From: an uncultured Syntrophobacterales bacterium
Lineage (GTDB): Bacteria > Desulfobacterota > Syntrophia > Syntrophales > UBA5619
Reading direction: 5' to 3'
DNA: 64,000 nucleotides
NCBI GenBank assembly: GCA_903928915.1
Contig: CAIYSL010000098.1
Coordinates: forward strand, 161,179 to 225,178
Shown here: piece after piece, positions 49,713 through 57,203 of the stretch
Numbering within the stretch: position 1 is the stretch's first letter
Layout: each line of letters opens with the position of its first letter
Notes under the pieces: model-generated
What the model was told of the DNA's origin: nothing
The model's input: the letters and a program-made list of their open reading frames with translations, nothing else
Database searches by the model: none
Program-made: the position numbers and the translations under genes

Positions 49713-50174
49713 CTACTTCTTATCCGCAGGCATCAGCGTGCGGAGGATGTCCTCCTTGCCGATGACGCCCACCAGCCAGCCGTTATCCAGGACGGGCACC
49801 GTGTGGATGGCGTTCTCCACCATCAGCGTGGCGATGTCCTCCAGGCTGGTCTCCGGGTCGACGGCGACGGGGTCGGGGGTCATGGCGTCGGCGACCTTCG
49901 TCGCCGCCATCTTCTTGATCACGTGCTCGACCTCGTGCGAGGTGGTGAGCTGGATCGCGCTGTCGAGCAGGACGAAGTAGGACGGCAGGGGAATCTTCCG
50001 CTGCTGGACCATCAGATCGGACTGGCAGATAATCCCTTTGAGGCGTCCCTCCCTGTCGACGACCGGCAGACCGTTGAGGTGCTTTGCGAGCATCAGGTTC
50101 GCCGCCTGGATGACCTCCGTGTCGGGGTAGACCGTGGTTACTTCCCTGCTCATGATGTCCCGTGCTTTCAGCAT
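49713..50174 (-). CDS. CBS-domain protein
   Basis: This 153-aa protein is a tandem CBS pair: MLKARDIMSREVTTVYPDTE, AANLMLAKHLNGLPVVDREG, then KVADAMTPDPVAVDPETSLE and NAIHTVPVLDNGWLVGVIGK. A short insert (IPLPSYFVLLDSAIQL) joins the two. CBS pairs bind adenosyl nucleotides and often act as energy sensors. AAAAAAGGAGCGG precedes the ATG. It has no close partner gene and converges with nothing, so the target is unknown. Confidence 0.92.
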   Translation of the reverse strand: MLKARDIMSREVTTVYPDTEVIQAANLMLAKHLNGLPVVDREGRLKGIICQSDLMVQQRKIPLPSYFVLLDSAIQLTTSHEVEHVIKKMAATKVADAMTPDPVAVDPETSLEDIATLMVENAIHTVPVLDNGWLVGVIGKEDILRTLMPADKK

Positions 50175-50238
50175 AGCCGCTCCTTTTTTCGTTTGCCCTT
50201 CCCTGCGAATGTTCGCGAAATCCGCCGGCGATTTTCCC

Positions 50239-50640
50239 TCATCTGCCCGGCACGGCCGGGGCAGTCGGCTCTGCCTCCGGATCGGCCGCCGGGACCGCGA
50301 AGGCCAGGAAATTCTGCTCGCTCAGGCTCGCCCCGCTTATCGTAAGGGTGAGCGTGGGGGGCAGGAAGGTGTAGCCCGTCTTGGCCGGGACGATCGTGTA
50401 GGTGCCGTCCCGCAGGCTCGAAAACCGGTAGGCCCCGTTGAAGTCCGTGAACGCATTCCCGGAGCCGCTCCCGAAGAGGTTGAGCGCCACCTGGAACACC
50501 GGGGCCCCGGTCGTCGAGAGCCTGATCGTGCCGGAGATGCCGACGGTGCCGTCATCGGCGGGCGTTCCTCCGCCGCAGGAGCAAAGGCCGGCGATCAGCA
50601 GCGCGAGGCCCGCACGCAGGATGATTCCCCGTTTTCCCAT
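50239..50640 (-). CDS. Lipoprotein with carboxypeptidase-regulatory-like domain
   Basis: This 133-aa protein has a lipobox signal (LALLIAGLCSCGGG), a flexible linker and one beta-sandwich domain (GTIRLSTTGAPVFQVALNLF, TDFNGAYRFSSLRDGTYTIV, TPAKTGYTF-like strand). The fold is common in secreted and outer-membrane proteins as a scaffold. It lies 64 nt before the CBS gene on the same strand and 68 nt after the DUF4396 gene. It is envelope-anchored; function unknown. Confidence 0.75.
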   Translation of the reverse strand: MGKRGIILRAGLALLIAGLCSCGGGTPADDGTVGISGTIRLSTTGAPVFQVALNLFGSGSGNAFTDFNGAYRFSSLRDGTYTIVPAKTGYTFLPPTLTLTISGASLSEQNFLAFAVPAADPEAEPTAPAVPGR

Positions 50641-50708
50641 CGCATACCCTCCGTTCGCCTCCGCCCGGCTCCTCCGCCCACCGGCGCAGGGGCCGCCGTG
50701 CCGTTCCC

Positions 50709-51197
50709 TCACGCGTGGTTCCCGGGGAGCGCCGCGTGGCCCGCCCCCCGGGCGATCAGCCAGCGGTTCAGCGGATAGGCCGCCCCCCAGGCGACGGCGA
50801 AGGAGAACGCCATGGCGCCCCAGAACAGGGCCGCATCCGGCGGGGCCTCCATCGCCCCGGGGACGGCGAGCATCACGGCATTGTCGACGATCTCCATCAG
50901 GGTGATCGACGCCGTGTCGCTGACGAAGGCCAGCGCTGCCGCCCTCCGCAGGGGCATCCCCGCCCGCAGCAGCGGCAGGATGGTCAGCGCGTAGCCGAAG
51001 CAATAGGCCAGCGCCACCGCCAGCGCGATCGCGGCGGCGGTTCCCCAGCCGGCGAGCGACGCGATCACCAGCCCCAGCGCCTCGCCGATGGCGCACCCGG
51101 TCAGGCAATGGGTCGTCGCGCTCGCCGCGAGGCGGGCCGGCGACGGTCCTGCCGCCCGGTGCGGCCGATGGTCGTGCCCCCCGTGCATCCCGGTCAT
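50709..51197 (-). CDS. DUF4396-type integral membrane protein
   Basis: This 162-aa protein starts at MTGMHGGHDHRPHR, a histidine-rich N-terminus that could bind metal. It has four membrane segments (HCLTGCAIGEALGLVIASLA, IALAVALAYCFGYALTIL, AFVSDTASITLMEIVDNAVM, FWGAMAFSFAVAWGAAYPL) typical of DUF4396 proteins, whose function is unknown. GAGGGCGGGG lies just before the ATG. A longer frame upstream adds non-coding-looking residues. Confidence 0.78.
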   Translation of the reverse strand: MTGMHGGHDHRPHRAAGPSPARLAASATTHCLTGCAIGEALGLVIASLAGWGTAAAIALAVALAYCFGYALTILPLLRAGMPLRRAAALAFVSDTASITLMEIVDNAVMLAVPGAMEAPPDAALFWGAMAFSFAVAWGAAYPLNRWLIARGAGHAALPGNHA

Positions 51198-51309
51198 CCC
51201 CGCCCTCCATCCGGCACTATGGTATGTCCGGAGAGCGGCAAAAGCAAGCGCCTTCGCGCCCGCGACACCGCTCTCCCCCGGGCTGACCGCACCAGCCGCA
51301 GGAAACGGC

Positions 51310-51338
51310 TTGACAGCGGGGCGCCACACCTGTATATA
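51310..51338 (+). promoter_or_regulatory. Strong sigma-70 promoter of the aspA-hydF-hydG operon
   Basis: TTGACA (51310-51315) and TATATA (51333-51338) are separated by exactly 17 nt. It is the best-formed promoter in the 325-nt divergent gap (51198-51522). The transcript would carry a leader of about 175 nt before aspA. Confidence 0.7.
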
Positions 51339-51344
51339 CAGACC

Positions 51345-51522
51345 GCTGAAAAACCGCGATCCTGACTTCGAGGCATCACTTTTCCAGCGACAGGCGGTTT
51401 ACACAACACCTGCGAGGAAGGCCCCGGGCTCACCTCAAGGGAGACGACGAACTGAGTGCGAGGTTTGATCTCCTGCGGTCAAACCTCGTTTTTTTTGACG
51501 GCCGCGAAGGGTTCAACCGCTG
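51345..51522 (+). promoter_or_regulatory. Leader RNA with candidate attenuator before aspA
   Basis: From the predicted start near 51345 to the aspA ATG there is no good reading frame. The leader contains complementary segments such as CCGC/GCGG and GAGG/CCTC and ends in an intrinsic terminator (51459-51496), 26 nt before the ATG. The layout is that of a riboswitch or attenuator, but it matches no consensus I can name. Confidence 0.5.
51459..51496 (+). terminator. Intrinsic terminator/attenuator upstream of aspA
   Basis: CGAGGTTTGA (51459-51468) and TCAAACCTCG (51479-51488) form a perfect 10-bp stem with a 10-nt loop, followed by eight Ts (51489-51496). Placement between promoter and aspA implies conditional read-through. 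Confidence 0.85.
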
Positions 51523-52968
51523 ATGGAAACGGTCACCACACGAACGGAAGCGGACCTCCTCGGCCCCCGGGAGGTCCCGGCAGAGGTCTACTGGGGCATC
51601 CATACCGCCCGCGCCCTCGACAATTTCCCCTTGAGCGGCCGGCCAGTCCGTCCGACCCTGATCCGGGCGCTCGCATCCGTCAAGAAAGCCTGCGCCGCCG
51701 CCAATACCGAACTCGGCTACCTCCCGGCAACGAAGGGCGAGGCGATCATCGCCGCCGGCGCCGAGGTTGCCGCCGGGGCCCTCTGCGACCAGTTTCCCGT
51801 CGATGCCCTCCAGGGGGGCGCGGGCACCTCCACGAACATGAACGTCAACGAGGTAATCGCCAACCGGGCCATCGAAATCCTCGGCGGGCGGAAGGGCGAC
51901 TACCGTCTCGTCGACCCCCTCGACGACGTGAACCTCCACCAGTCGACGAACGACGTCTACCCGACGGCGCTCAAGGTCGCTGCCATCGCGGGCCTCCGTG
52001 AGCTCGGCCGGACCGTCGCCGGCCTCCAGGGGGCCTTCCAGGAAAAGGAGAAGGCCTTCGGCAGCATCGTGACGATCGGCAGGACCGAGCTCCAGGAGGC
52101 GGTGCCGATGACCCTGGGGGCCCAGTTTGCCGGATTCAGCGAGGCCTTCTCCCGCGACCGGTGGCGGACCGCCAAGTGCGAGGAGCGGCTCCGCGTCGTG
52201 AACCTCGGCGGCACGGCGATCGGGACGGGGCTTGCAGCACCGCGGGACTACATCTTCCTCGTCATCGAGAAGCTCCGCGAGACTACGGGGATGGGGCTGT
52301 CCCGGGGGGAAAACCTTACCGGCGAGACGGCCAACGCCGACCCCTTCGTCGAGGTGTCGGGGATCCTGAAGGCGCACGCCGCGAACCTCGTCAAGATCGC
52401 AGGAGACCTGCGGCTGCTCAACTTCACCGGGGAGATCCGCCTCCCCCCGCTCCAGGCCGGCTCGTCGATCATGCCGGGCAAGGTCAACCCGGTCCTGGCC
52501 GAGGCGATCATCCAGACGGGGCTCCGCGCGATGGCGGACGACATGCTGATCGCCGACGCCGCCAGCCGCGGAACCTTGCAGATCAACGAGTTCCTCCCAC
52601 TGATCGCCGACGCGTTCCTGGAAGAGGTCGAACTCCTCGCGGCGGCGGGCCCGCTCCTGGCTGCCTACGTCCGGGGGTTGACCGCCGACGAAGCGCGCTG
52701 CCGGGCGCTGTTCGACGCGAGCCCGATGATCGTCACGGCGCTGGTGCCGCTCATCGGCTACGAGCGGGCCACCGAGCTGATCAGGGAATACCACGCCGGG
52801 GCGGGCGATGCCAGTCGCCCCCCGGGGGGGGACGCCGCGGCGGCAGCCACCATCCGCATCTTTCTGGAGGCGAGGCTGGGGAAGAAGCTGATCGACGAGG
52901 TCCTCTCCGCCTACCGCCTCACCGCACTGGGATACCGAAAAGATGGATACGACACCGAAGGGGAATAG
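51523..52968 (+). CDS. aspA: Aspartate ammonia-lyase
   Basis: This 481-aa protein deaminates aspartate to fumarate and ammonia. TSTNMNVNEVIANRA, HQSTNDVYPTALK and the superfamily signature GSSIMPGKVNP (313-323) are all present; the signature serine is the catalytic base. Aspartase and fumarase share this fold, and sequence at TELQEAVPMTLGAQF does not separate them absolutely. It is first in the hydrogenase-maturation operon, where aspA-like genes are often found. Its end overlaps hydF by 26 nt. It may supply the ammonia for the azadithiolate bridge, but that is inference. Confidence 0.9.
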   Translation: METVTTRTEADLLGPREVPAEVYWGIHTARALDNFPLSGRPVRPTLIRALASVKKACAAANTELGYLPATKGEAIIAAGAEVAAGALCDQFPVDALQGGAGTSTNMNVNEVIANRAIEILGGRKGDYRLVDPLDDVNLHQSTNDVYPTALKVAAIAGLRELGRTVAGLQGAFQEKEKAFGSIVTIGRTELQEAVPMTLGAQFAGFSEAFSRDRWRTAKCEERLRVVNLGGTAIGTGLAAPRDYIFLVIEKLRETTGMGLSRGENLTGETANADPFVEVSGILKAHAANLVKIAGDLRLLNFTGEIRLPPLQAGSSIMPGKVNPVLAEAIIQTGLRAMADDMLIADAASRGTLQINEFLPLIADAFLEEVELLAAAGPLLAAYVRGLTADEARCRALFDASPMIVTALVPLIGYERATELIREYHAGAGDASRPPGGDAAAAATIRIFLEARLGKKLIDEVLSAYRLTALGYRKDGYDTEGE

Positions 52969-54226
52969 GCTCCACATCGCCATCTTCGGACGGACGAATG
53001 TGGGCAAATCGAGCCTCCTGAACTACCTGATCGGCCAGGAGATCGCCATCACCTCCCCCGTGGCGGGGACCACGACCGACGTGGTGGAGAAGGCGGCCGA
53101 GCTCCTGCCGCTCGGTCCGGTCCTGTTCCTGGACACGGCGGGCCTCGACGACGCCTCCGAGCTGGCCGCCGCCCGCCTGCGGAAAACGGCGCGGATCTTC
53201 GACCGCGCCGACTGCATCCTCCTGGTCACCGAGGCGGAGGTCTGGAGCGGCTACGAGGAGTCGGTCCTCGGCGAGGCCAGGCAGCGGAAGATCCCGGTCT
53301 TGGCCGTGGTCAACAAGACCGACCTGGCGGCCCCCTCCCCCGCGTACGTGAAGCGACTGGCAGCGCTCACCGGGGCGGACGGGGAAGCAGCCGGGCGGGT
53401 CGTTACCCTCTCGAGCATCGACCCTGCCGGCAGGGAGGCCGCGCTGGAAGCCCTCAAGCGCCATCTGCTCGAGATGGCGCCCGACGCATTCATCGAGACG
53501 CCCCCCCTGGTGGGCGACCTCCTGCCGGCCGGAGGGCTGGCGGTCCTGGTCGTCCCGATCGACCTCCAGGCGCCGAAAGGCCGGCTCATCCTGCCGCAGG
53601 TCCAGACGATCCGCGACGCCCTCGACAACGACGCCGCGGCCTTGATCGTCAAGGAGCGCGAGCTGGCGGCCGCGCTGGCCCTCCTCAACCGGCGGCCCGA
53701 CGTGGCCGTCTGCGACTCCCAGGCGATCCTGAAGGTCGCCGCCGACGTACCCCCGGAGATCCCCTGCACCACCTTCTCGGTCCTCTTCGCCCGGCAGAAG
53801 GGGGACCTGGCCACAGCGGCGGCCGGGGCAGCGGTGATCGAGACCCTCAGGCCGGGAGACAAGGTCCTCGTCGCCGAGGCCTGCAGCCACCACCCGCTCC
53901 AGGACGACATCGGGAGGGTCAAGATCCCCCGGTGGCTCCGCCAGTACGTGGGCGGCGAACTGACGGTCGACGTCACGGCGGGGCGCGACTACCCCGACAA
54001 CGTCGGCGATTACCGGCTGATCATCCACTGCGGCGGCTGCATGCTGACCAGGCGGGAGATGCTGACCCGCCTCCAGAAGGCCCGGAGCGCCGGGGTGGCC
54101 GTCACCAACTACGGCCTGGCCATCTCCTTCACCCAGGGGGTGATTAGAAGGGTGCTCGGCCCGTTCCCGGCGGCGCTGACGGCGTTCGAGCGGAAGACGG
54201 CGGAGCTGAAGAAAGGGAGGGGATAG
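52943..54226 (+). CDS. hydF: [FeFe]-hydrogenase maturation GTPase HydF
   Basis: This 427-aa protein is the scaffold on which the diiron subcluster is assembled. The GTPase domain has GRTNVGKSS (16-24), the AGTTTDVV switch, LDTAGLDD and NKTD. The C-terminal [4Fe-4S] motif is CXH...HCXXC: C314 and H316 (EACSHHP), then H362, C363 and C366 (IHCGGC), the diagnostic HydF pattern. The start overlaps aspA, indicating tight coupling. A small regulator gene follows 5 nt later. Confidence 0.96.
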   Translation: MDTTPKGNRLHIAIFGRTNVGKSSLLNYLIGQEIAITSPVAGTTTDVVEKAAELLPLGPVLFLDTAGLDDASELAAARLRKTARIFDRADCILLVTEAEVWSGYEESVLGEARQRKIPVLAVVNKTDLAAPSPAYVKRLAALTGADGEAAGRVVTLSSIDPAGREAALEALKRHLLEMAPDAFIETPPLVGDLLPAGGLAVLVVPIDLQAPKGRLILPQVQTIRDALDNDAAALIVKERELAAALALLNRRPDVAVCDSQAILKVAADVPPEIPCTTFSVLFARQKGDLATAAAGAAVIETLRPGDKVLVAEACSHHPLQDDIGRVKIPRWLRQYVGGELTVDVTAGRDYPDNVGDYRLIIHCGGCMLTRREMLTRLQKARSAGVAVTNYGLAISFTQGVIRRVLGPFPAALTAFERKTAELKKGRG

Positions 54227-54231
54227 GCACC

Positions 54232-54492
54232 ATGGACACCCCCAGGGACAAACGGATCGGTACGATCACGATCATCATCACCAACCGGGCCTCCCAGGCC
54301 GCCCGCGTCAACGCGATCCTCGGCGACTACGGCGACGCCGTCATCGGACGGATGGGGCTCCCCTATCCCGCCCGGGGGCTCCACATCATCGCGCTCATCG
54401 TCCACGCCTCCACCGACGCGATCGGTGCGCTGACCGGGAAGCTCGGGGCGCTGGACGGTGTCGAGGTCAAATCGGCCCTGACGCGGGCCTGA
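54232..54492 (+). CDS. TM1266-type iron-only hydrogenase system regulator
   Basis: This 86-aa ferredoxin-fold protein (ACT/NikR-C-like) is of the TM1266 family, encoded with [FeFe]-hydrogenase maturases. RIGTITIIITNRASQAARVN, AILGDYGDAVIGRMGLPY and HIIALIVHASTDAIGALTGK match the family. Its ligand and target are unknown. It lies between hydF (5 nt) and hydG (24 nt). Confidence 0.9.
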   Translation: MDTPRDKRIGTITIIITNRASQAARVNAILGDYGDAVIGRMGLPYPARGLHIIALIVHASTDAIGALTGKLGALDGVEVKSALTRA

Positions 54493-54516
54493 GAAAGGCA
54501 GGAAGCAGAATAGAAG

Positions 54517-55920
54517 ATGGACGAAACCAAGGATTTCATCGACGACGGCAAGATCGAGGCGCTCCTCGCGGCGGCCGCCCGTCCGGAACGGCAGCGGACC
54601 GAGGAGATCATCGCCAAGGCCCGGGAACTGAAGGGGCTTACCCCTGCGGAGACCGCGGTCCTGCTGATGACCGAGGACGGGGAGTTGATCGAACGGATCC
54701 AGGCGGCGGCCCGAGAGATCAAACAGGCGATCTACGGGAACCGTCTCGTGCTGTTTGCCCCGCTGTACATCGCCAACCACTGCTCCAACGACTGTCTGTA
54801 CTGCGGGTTTCGCCGGAGCAACGGGGAGCTGACCCGGGTCGCCCTGACGATGGACCAGATCGCGAGCGAGGTCGGGGTCCTGGAACGGGAGGGGCACAAG
54901 CGCCTCCTGATGCTCTGCGGCGAGCACCCGAACCGCTCCAGCCTGGACTACTTCGTCGAGGCGATCGAGACGGCCTACGCCGTCCGGACGGACAAGGACG
55001 GGGAGATCCGGCGGATCAACGTGGAGATCGCGCCGCTCGACGTCGACGGGTTCAGGCGGCTCAAGGCGACCAAGATCGGGACCTACGTCCTGTTCCAGGA
55101 AACCTACCACCACGAGACCTACCGGCGGATGCACCCGAGCGGCCCGAAGGCCGACTTTGCCTGGCGCGTCACGGCGATGCACCGGGCGCAGGAGGGGGGG
55201 ATCGACGACGTGGGGATCGGGGCCCTGTTCGGGCTGTACGACTACCGGTACGAGGTCCTGGGGCTGCTCTGCCACGCCCTGCAGCTCGAGCAGGACTGCG
55301 GGGTCGGCCCCCACACGATCTCGATCCCGCGGCTCCAGCCCGCCCTGAACGCGCCGGCCGCGGTCTCCCCGCCGCACCCGGTGAGCGACGGAGAGTTCAA
55401 GAAGCTGGTGGCGATCCTGCGCCTCGCCGTCCCCTACACGGGGATCATCCTGACGACCCGCGAGACGCCTGAGCTGCGCAACGATGTGTTCAACCTCGGG
55501 GTGTCTCAGATCAGCGCCGGTTCCCGGACCAACCCCGGGGGGTACAAGAGCGATTCCAGCGCGCAGTTCCGGGCGGCGCAATTCAACCTCGGCGACACCC
55601 GGACCCCCGACGAGGTGATCCACGACATCACCCTGATGGGGCACATCCCGAGCTTCTGCACCGCCTGCTACCGCCTCGGCCGGACCGGCCAGGACTTCAT
55701 GGAGCTGGCCAAGCCCGGGCTGATCCAGAAGTTCTGCCGGACCAACGCGATTTTGACCTTCAAGGAGTACCTCCTCGACTACGCCTCGCCGGAGACGCGC
55801 GCCGCCGGAGACGACCTGATCGCCCGGCTCGTGGCGGAGACGCCGTCGGCGAAGCTGCGCGGAACCCTGACCGAACGGCTCGGCCGGATGGAGGCCGGGC
55901 AGCGGGACCTGTACGTGTAA
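54517..55920 (+). CDS. hydG: [FeFe]-hydrogenase maturase HydG (radical SAM tyrosine lyase)
   Basis: This 467-aa radical SAM enzyme cleaves tyrosine to give CO and cyanide for the H-cluster. The SAM cluster motif CX3CX2C is C89, C93 and C96 (HCSNDCLYCGF). The C-terminal auxiliary cluster motif CX2CX22C is C381, C384 and C407 (FCTACYRLGRTG ... KFCRTN), which separates HydG from ThiH. The start lies 24 nt after the TM1266 gene. The operon ends here; hydE and hydA must be elsewhere. Confidence 0.96.
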   Translation: MDETKDFIDDGKIEALLAAAARPERQRTEEIIAKARELKGLTPAETAVLLMTEDGELIERIQAAAREIKQAIYGNRLVLFAPLYIANHCSNDCLYCGFRRSNGELTRVALTMDQIASEVGVLEREGHKRLLMLCGEHPNRSSLDYFVEAIETAYAVRTDKDGEIRRINVEIAPLDVDGFRRLKATKIGTYVLFQETYHHETYRRMHPSGPKADFAWRVTAMHRAQEGGIDDVGIGALFGLYDYRYEVLGLLCHALQLEQDCGVGPHTISIPRLQPALNAPAAVSPPHPVSDGEFKKLVAILRLAVPYTGIILTTRETPELRNDVFNLGVSQISAGSRTNPGGYKSDSSAQFRAAQFNLGDTRTPDEVIHDITLMGHIPSFCTACYRLGRTGQDFMELAKPGLIQKFCRTNAILTFKEYLLDYASPETRAAGDDLIARLVAETPSAKLRGTLTERLGRMEAGQRDLYV

Positions 55921-55964
55921 GGCACCCAGCAGCGGGACGGCGTTCGGCGAGCGGTCTAATTATC

Positions 55965-55993
55965 TTGACAGGAGGAAACCGTCTCTATATACT
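55965..55993 (+). promoter_or_regulatory. Strong sigma-70 promoter for receiver/GGDEF gene
   Basis: A perfect TTGACA (55965-55970) and TATACT (55988-55993) have a 17-nt spacer. The coding region begins 170 nt downstream, leaving a long leader. Confidence 0.7.
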
Positions 55994-56162
55994 CCGCGCA
56001 CCGCCAACAGGTCCTGGGAAGTGTGCGCCCGGTGAGCGGATGCGCAAAGCACCCACCGGGTCGCGTTGAGGAACGGAAATCCGCGGCCCTGAGGCGTCAG
56101 ACCCGAGGCGGGAATGATCCGCGACCGGGAATACGCCCATCTCCGGAGCAGAAGAGACGCAC
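55994..56162 (+). promoter_or_regulatory. Structured 5' leader of receiver/GGDEF gene
   Basis: Two consecutive hairpins are visible. GCGCAC (55996-56001) pairs with GTGCGC (56023-56028). CCCGGTG (56028-56034) pairs with CACCGGG (56054-56060). The loop includes GCGCAAAGC. Further GC-rich complementarity follows. A riboswitch is possible; the c-di-GMP-I consensus is not met. Confidence 0.4.
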
Positions 56163-57080
56163 ATGAAAGTCTTGATCGCAGAAGACGATCCGGCCAGCAA
56201 CGCCCTCGTGAAGAACCTGCTGTTTCGGTGGGGATTCGATGTCGTCACGACCTTCGACGGCACGGAGGCCCTGAAGGCGCTCCGGGAGAAGGATGCCCCG
56301 CAGATCGTCATCATGGACTGGATGATGCCCGGGATCGACGGGCTGGAGGTGTGCCGGCGGCTCCGGGAGGATGAGAAGGGCGGCGACCTGTACACCTATG
56401 TGATCATGCTCACCGCCAAGGGCGAGAAGCAGGATGTGGTCAGTGGCATCGACGCCGGGGCCGACGACTACATCGTCAAACCTTTCGACAAGGAGGAGTT
56501 GCGGGCACGCATCCGCACGGGCCAGCGGATCATCGAGCTGCAGACGGCGCTCCGCGCGGCGAACCGAAAACTCCTGCTGCTGTCGCGCCTGGACCCGCTG
56601 ACCGGCGCGCTGAGCCGGAGCGCCATTCTCGACGACCTGGACCTGGCCATCTACCGCTCCCGGCGCGAAAAACTGCCGCTCAGCATTTCCCTGATCGACG
56701 TGGACGGTCTCAAGAAGATCAACGAGCGGAGCGGACGCCTCGCCGGCGACCGGGTGCTCCAGGAAATAGTCCGGAGAACCACCGCCTGTATGCGGAGGAC
56801 CGACTGTTTCGGCCGCTACGAAAGCGACTCCTTCCTGGTCGTCCTGCCCGCGGTGAACCGGGCAACCGGCATGGACATCTGCCAGCGGGTCCGGGATGCC
56901 ATCGCCGGCCGGGAGGTCGGCACGGACGGCCACGAACTCTCCGTCACGGTAAGCCAATGCCTGACCGTCTGGGACGGCAACGCCACTGTCCAGGAATTCA
57001 TCGCCGCGGCCGAGCAGACCCTGACGGCGACAAGAAGCGGCGGTCCGAACCGCATCGAGTCACCGGCGCTCGCCCCATAA
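56163..57080 (+). CDS. Response regulator with degenerate GGDEF domain
   Basis: This 305-aa protein has a receiver (1-120; phosphoacceptor D52 in VIMDWMMPG, lysine K106 in YIVKPFD) and a GGDEF-like domain (about 140-295; DPLTGALSR, ISLIDVDGLKKIN). The active-site motif that should read GGDEF is ESDSF (220-224), so both glycines and the glutamate are changed. Diguanylate cyclase activity is therefore unlikely, and the domain may instead bind nucleotide or protein. It has its own promoter and ends at a strong terminator. Confidence 0.9.
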   Translation: MKVLIAEDDPASNALVKNLLFRWGFDVVTTFDGTEALKALREKDAPQIVIMDWMMPGIDGLEVCRRLREDEKGGDLYTYVIMLTAKGEKQDVVSGIDAGADDYIVKPFDKEELRARIRTGQRIIELQTALRAANRKLLLLSRLDPLTGALSRSAILDDLDLAIYRSRREKLPLSISLIDVDGLKKINERSGRLAGDRVLQEIVRRTTACMRRTDCFGRYESDSFLVVLPAVNRATGMDICQRVRDAIAGREVGTDGHELSVTVSQCLTVWDGNATVQEFIAAAEQTLTATRSGGPNRIESPALAP

Positions 57081-57111
57081 GAAACCCGCCCGAGATTCTC
57101 GGGCGGGTTTC
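57081..57111. terminator. Bidirectional intrinsic terminator
   Basis: GAAACCCGCCCGAG and CTCGGGCGGGTTTC form a perfect 14-bp stem around an ATT loop, starting just after the stop codon. Outer A/T pairs give U-rich tails on both strands. It separates the receiver/GGDEF gene from the convergent tct operon. Confidence 0.88.
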
Positions 57112-57203
57112 TGGTTTCGCCAGGCCCTCGCACCGGGACGGCCGTCAGTCGCGCTCCCTTTCCGGTCCTCCCCCTCCCCGCGTTTCCGCCGGGCGGGGGC
57201 CCT

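Noticed and set aside
51345-51496. 6S RNA or SRP RNA upstream of aspA
   Set aside because: The length is about right, but the terminal closing stem and conserved loops of either RNA could not be matched.
55994-56162. Cyclic-di-GMP-I (GEMM) riboswitch
   Set aside because: GCGCAAAGC is suggestive, but the conserved GEMM core and tetraloop/receptor pair are not found.
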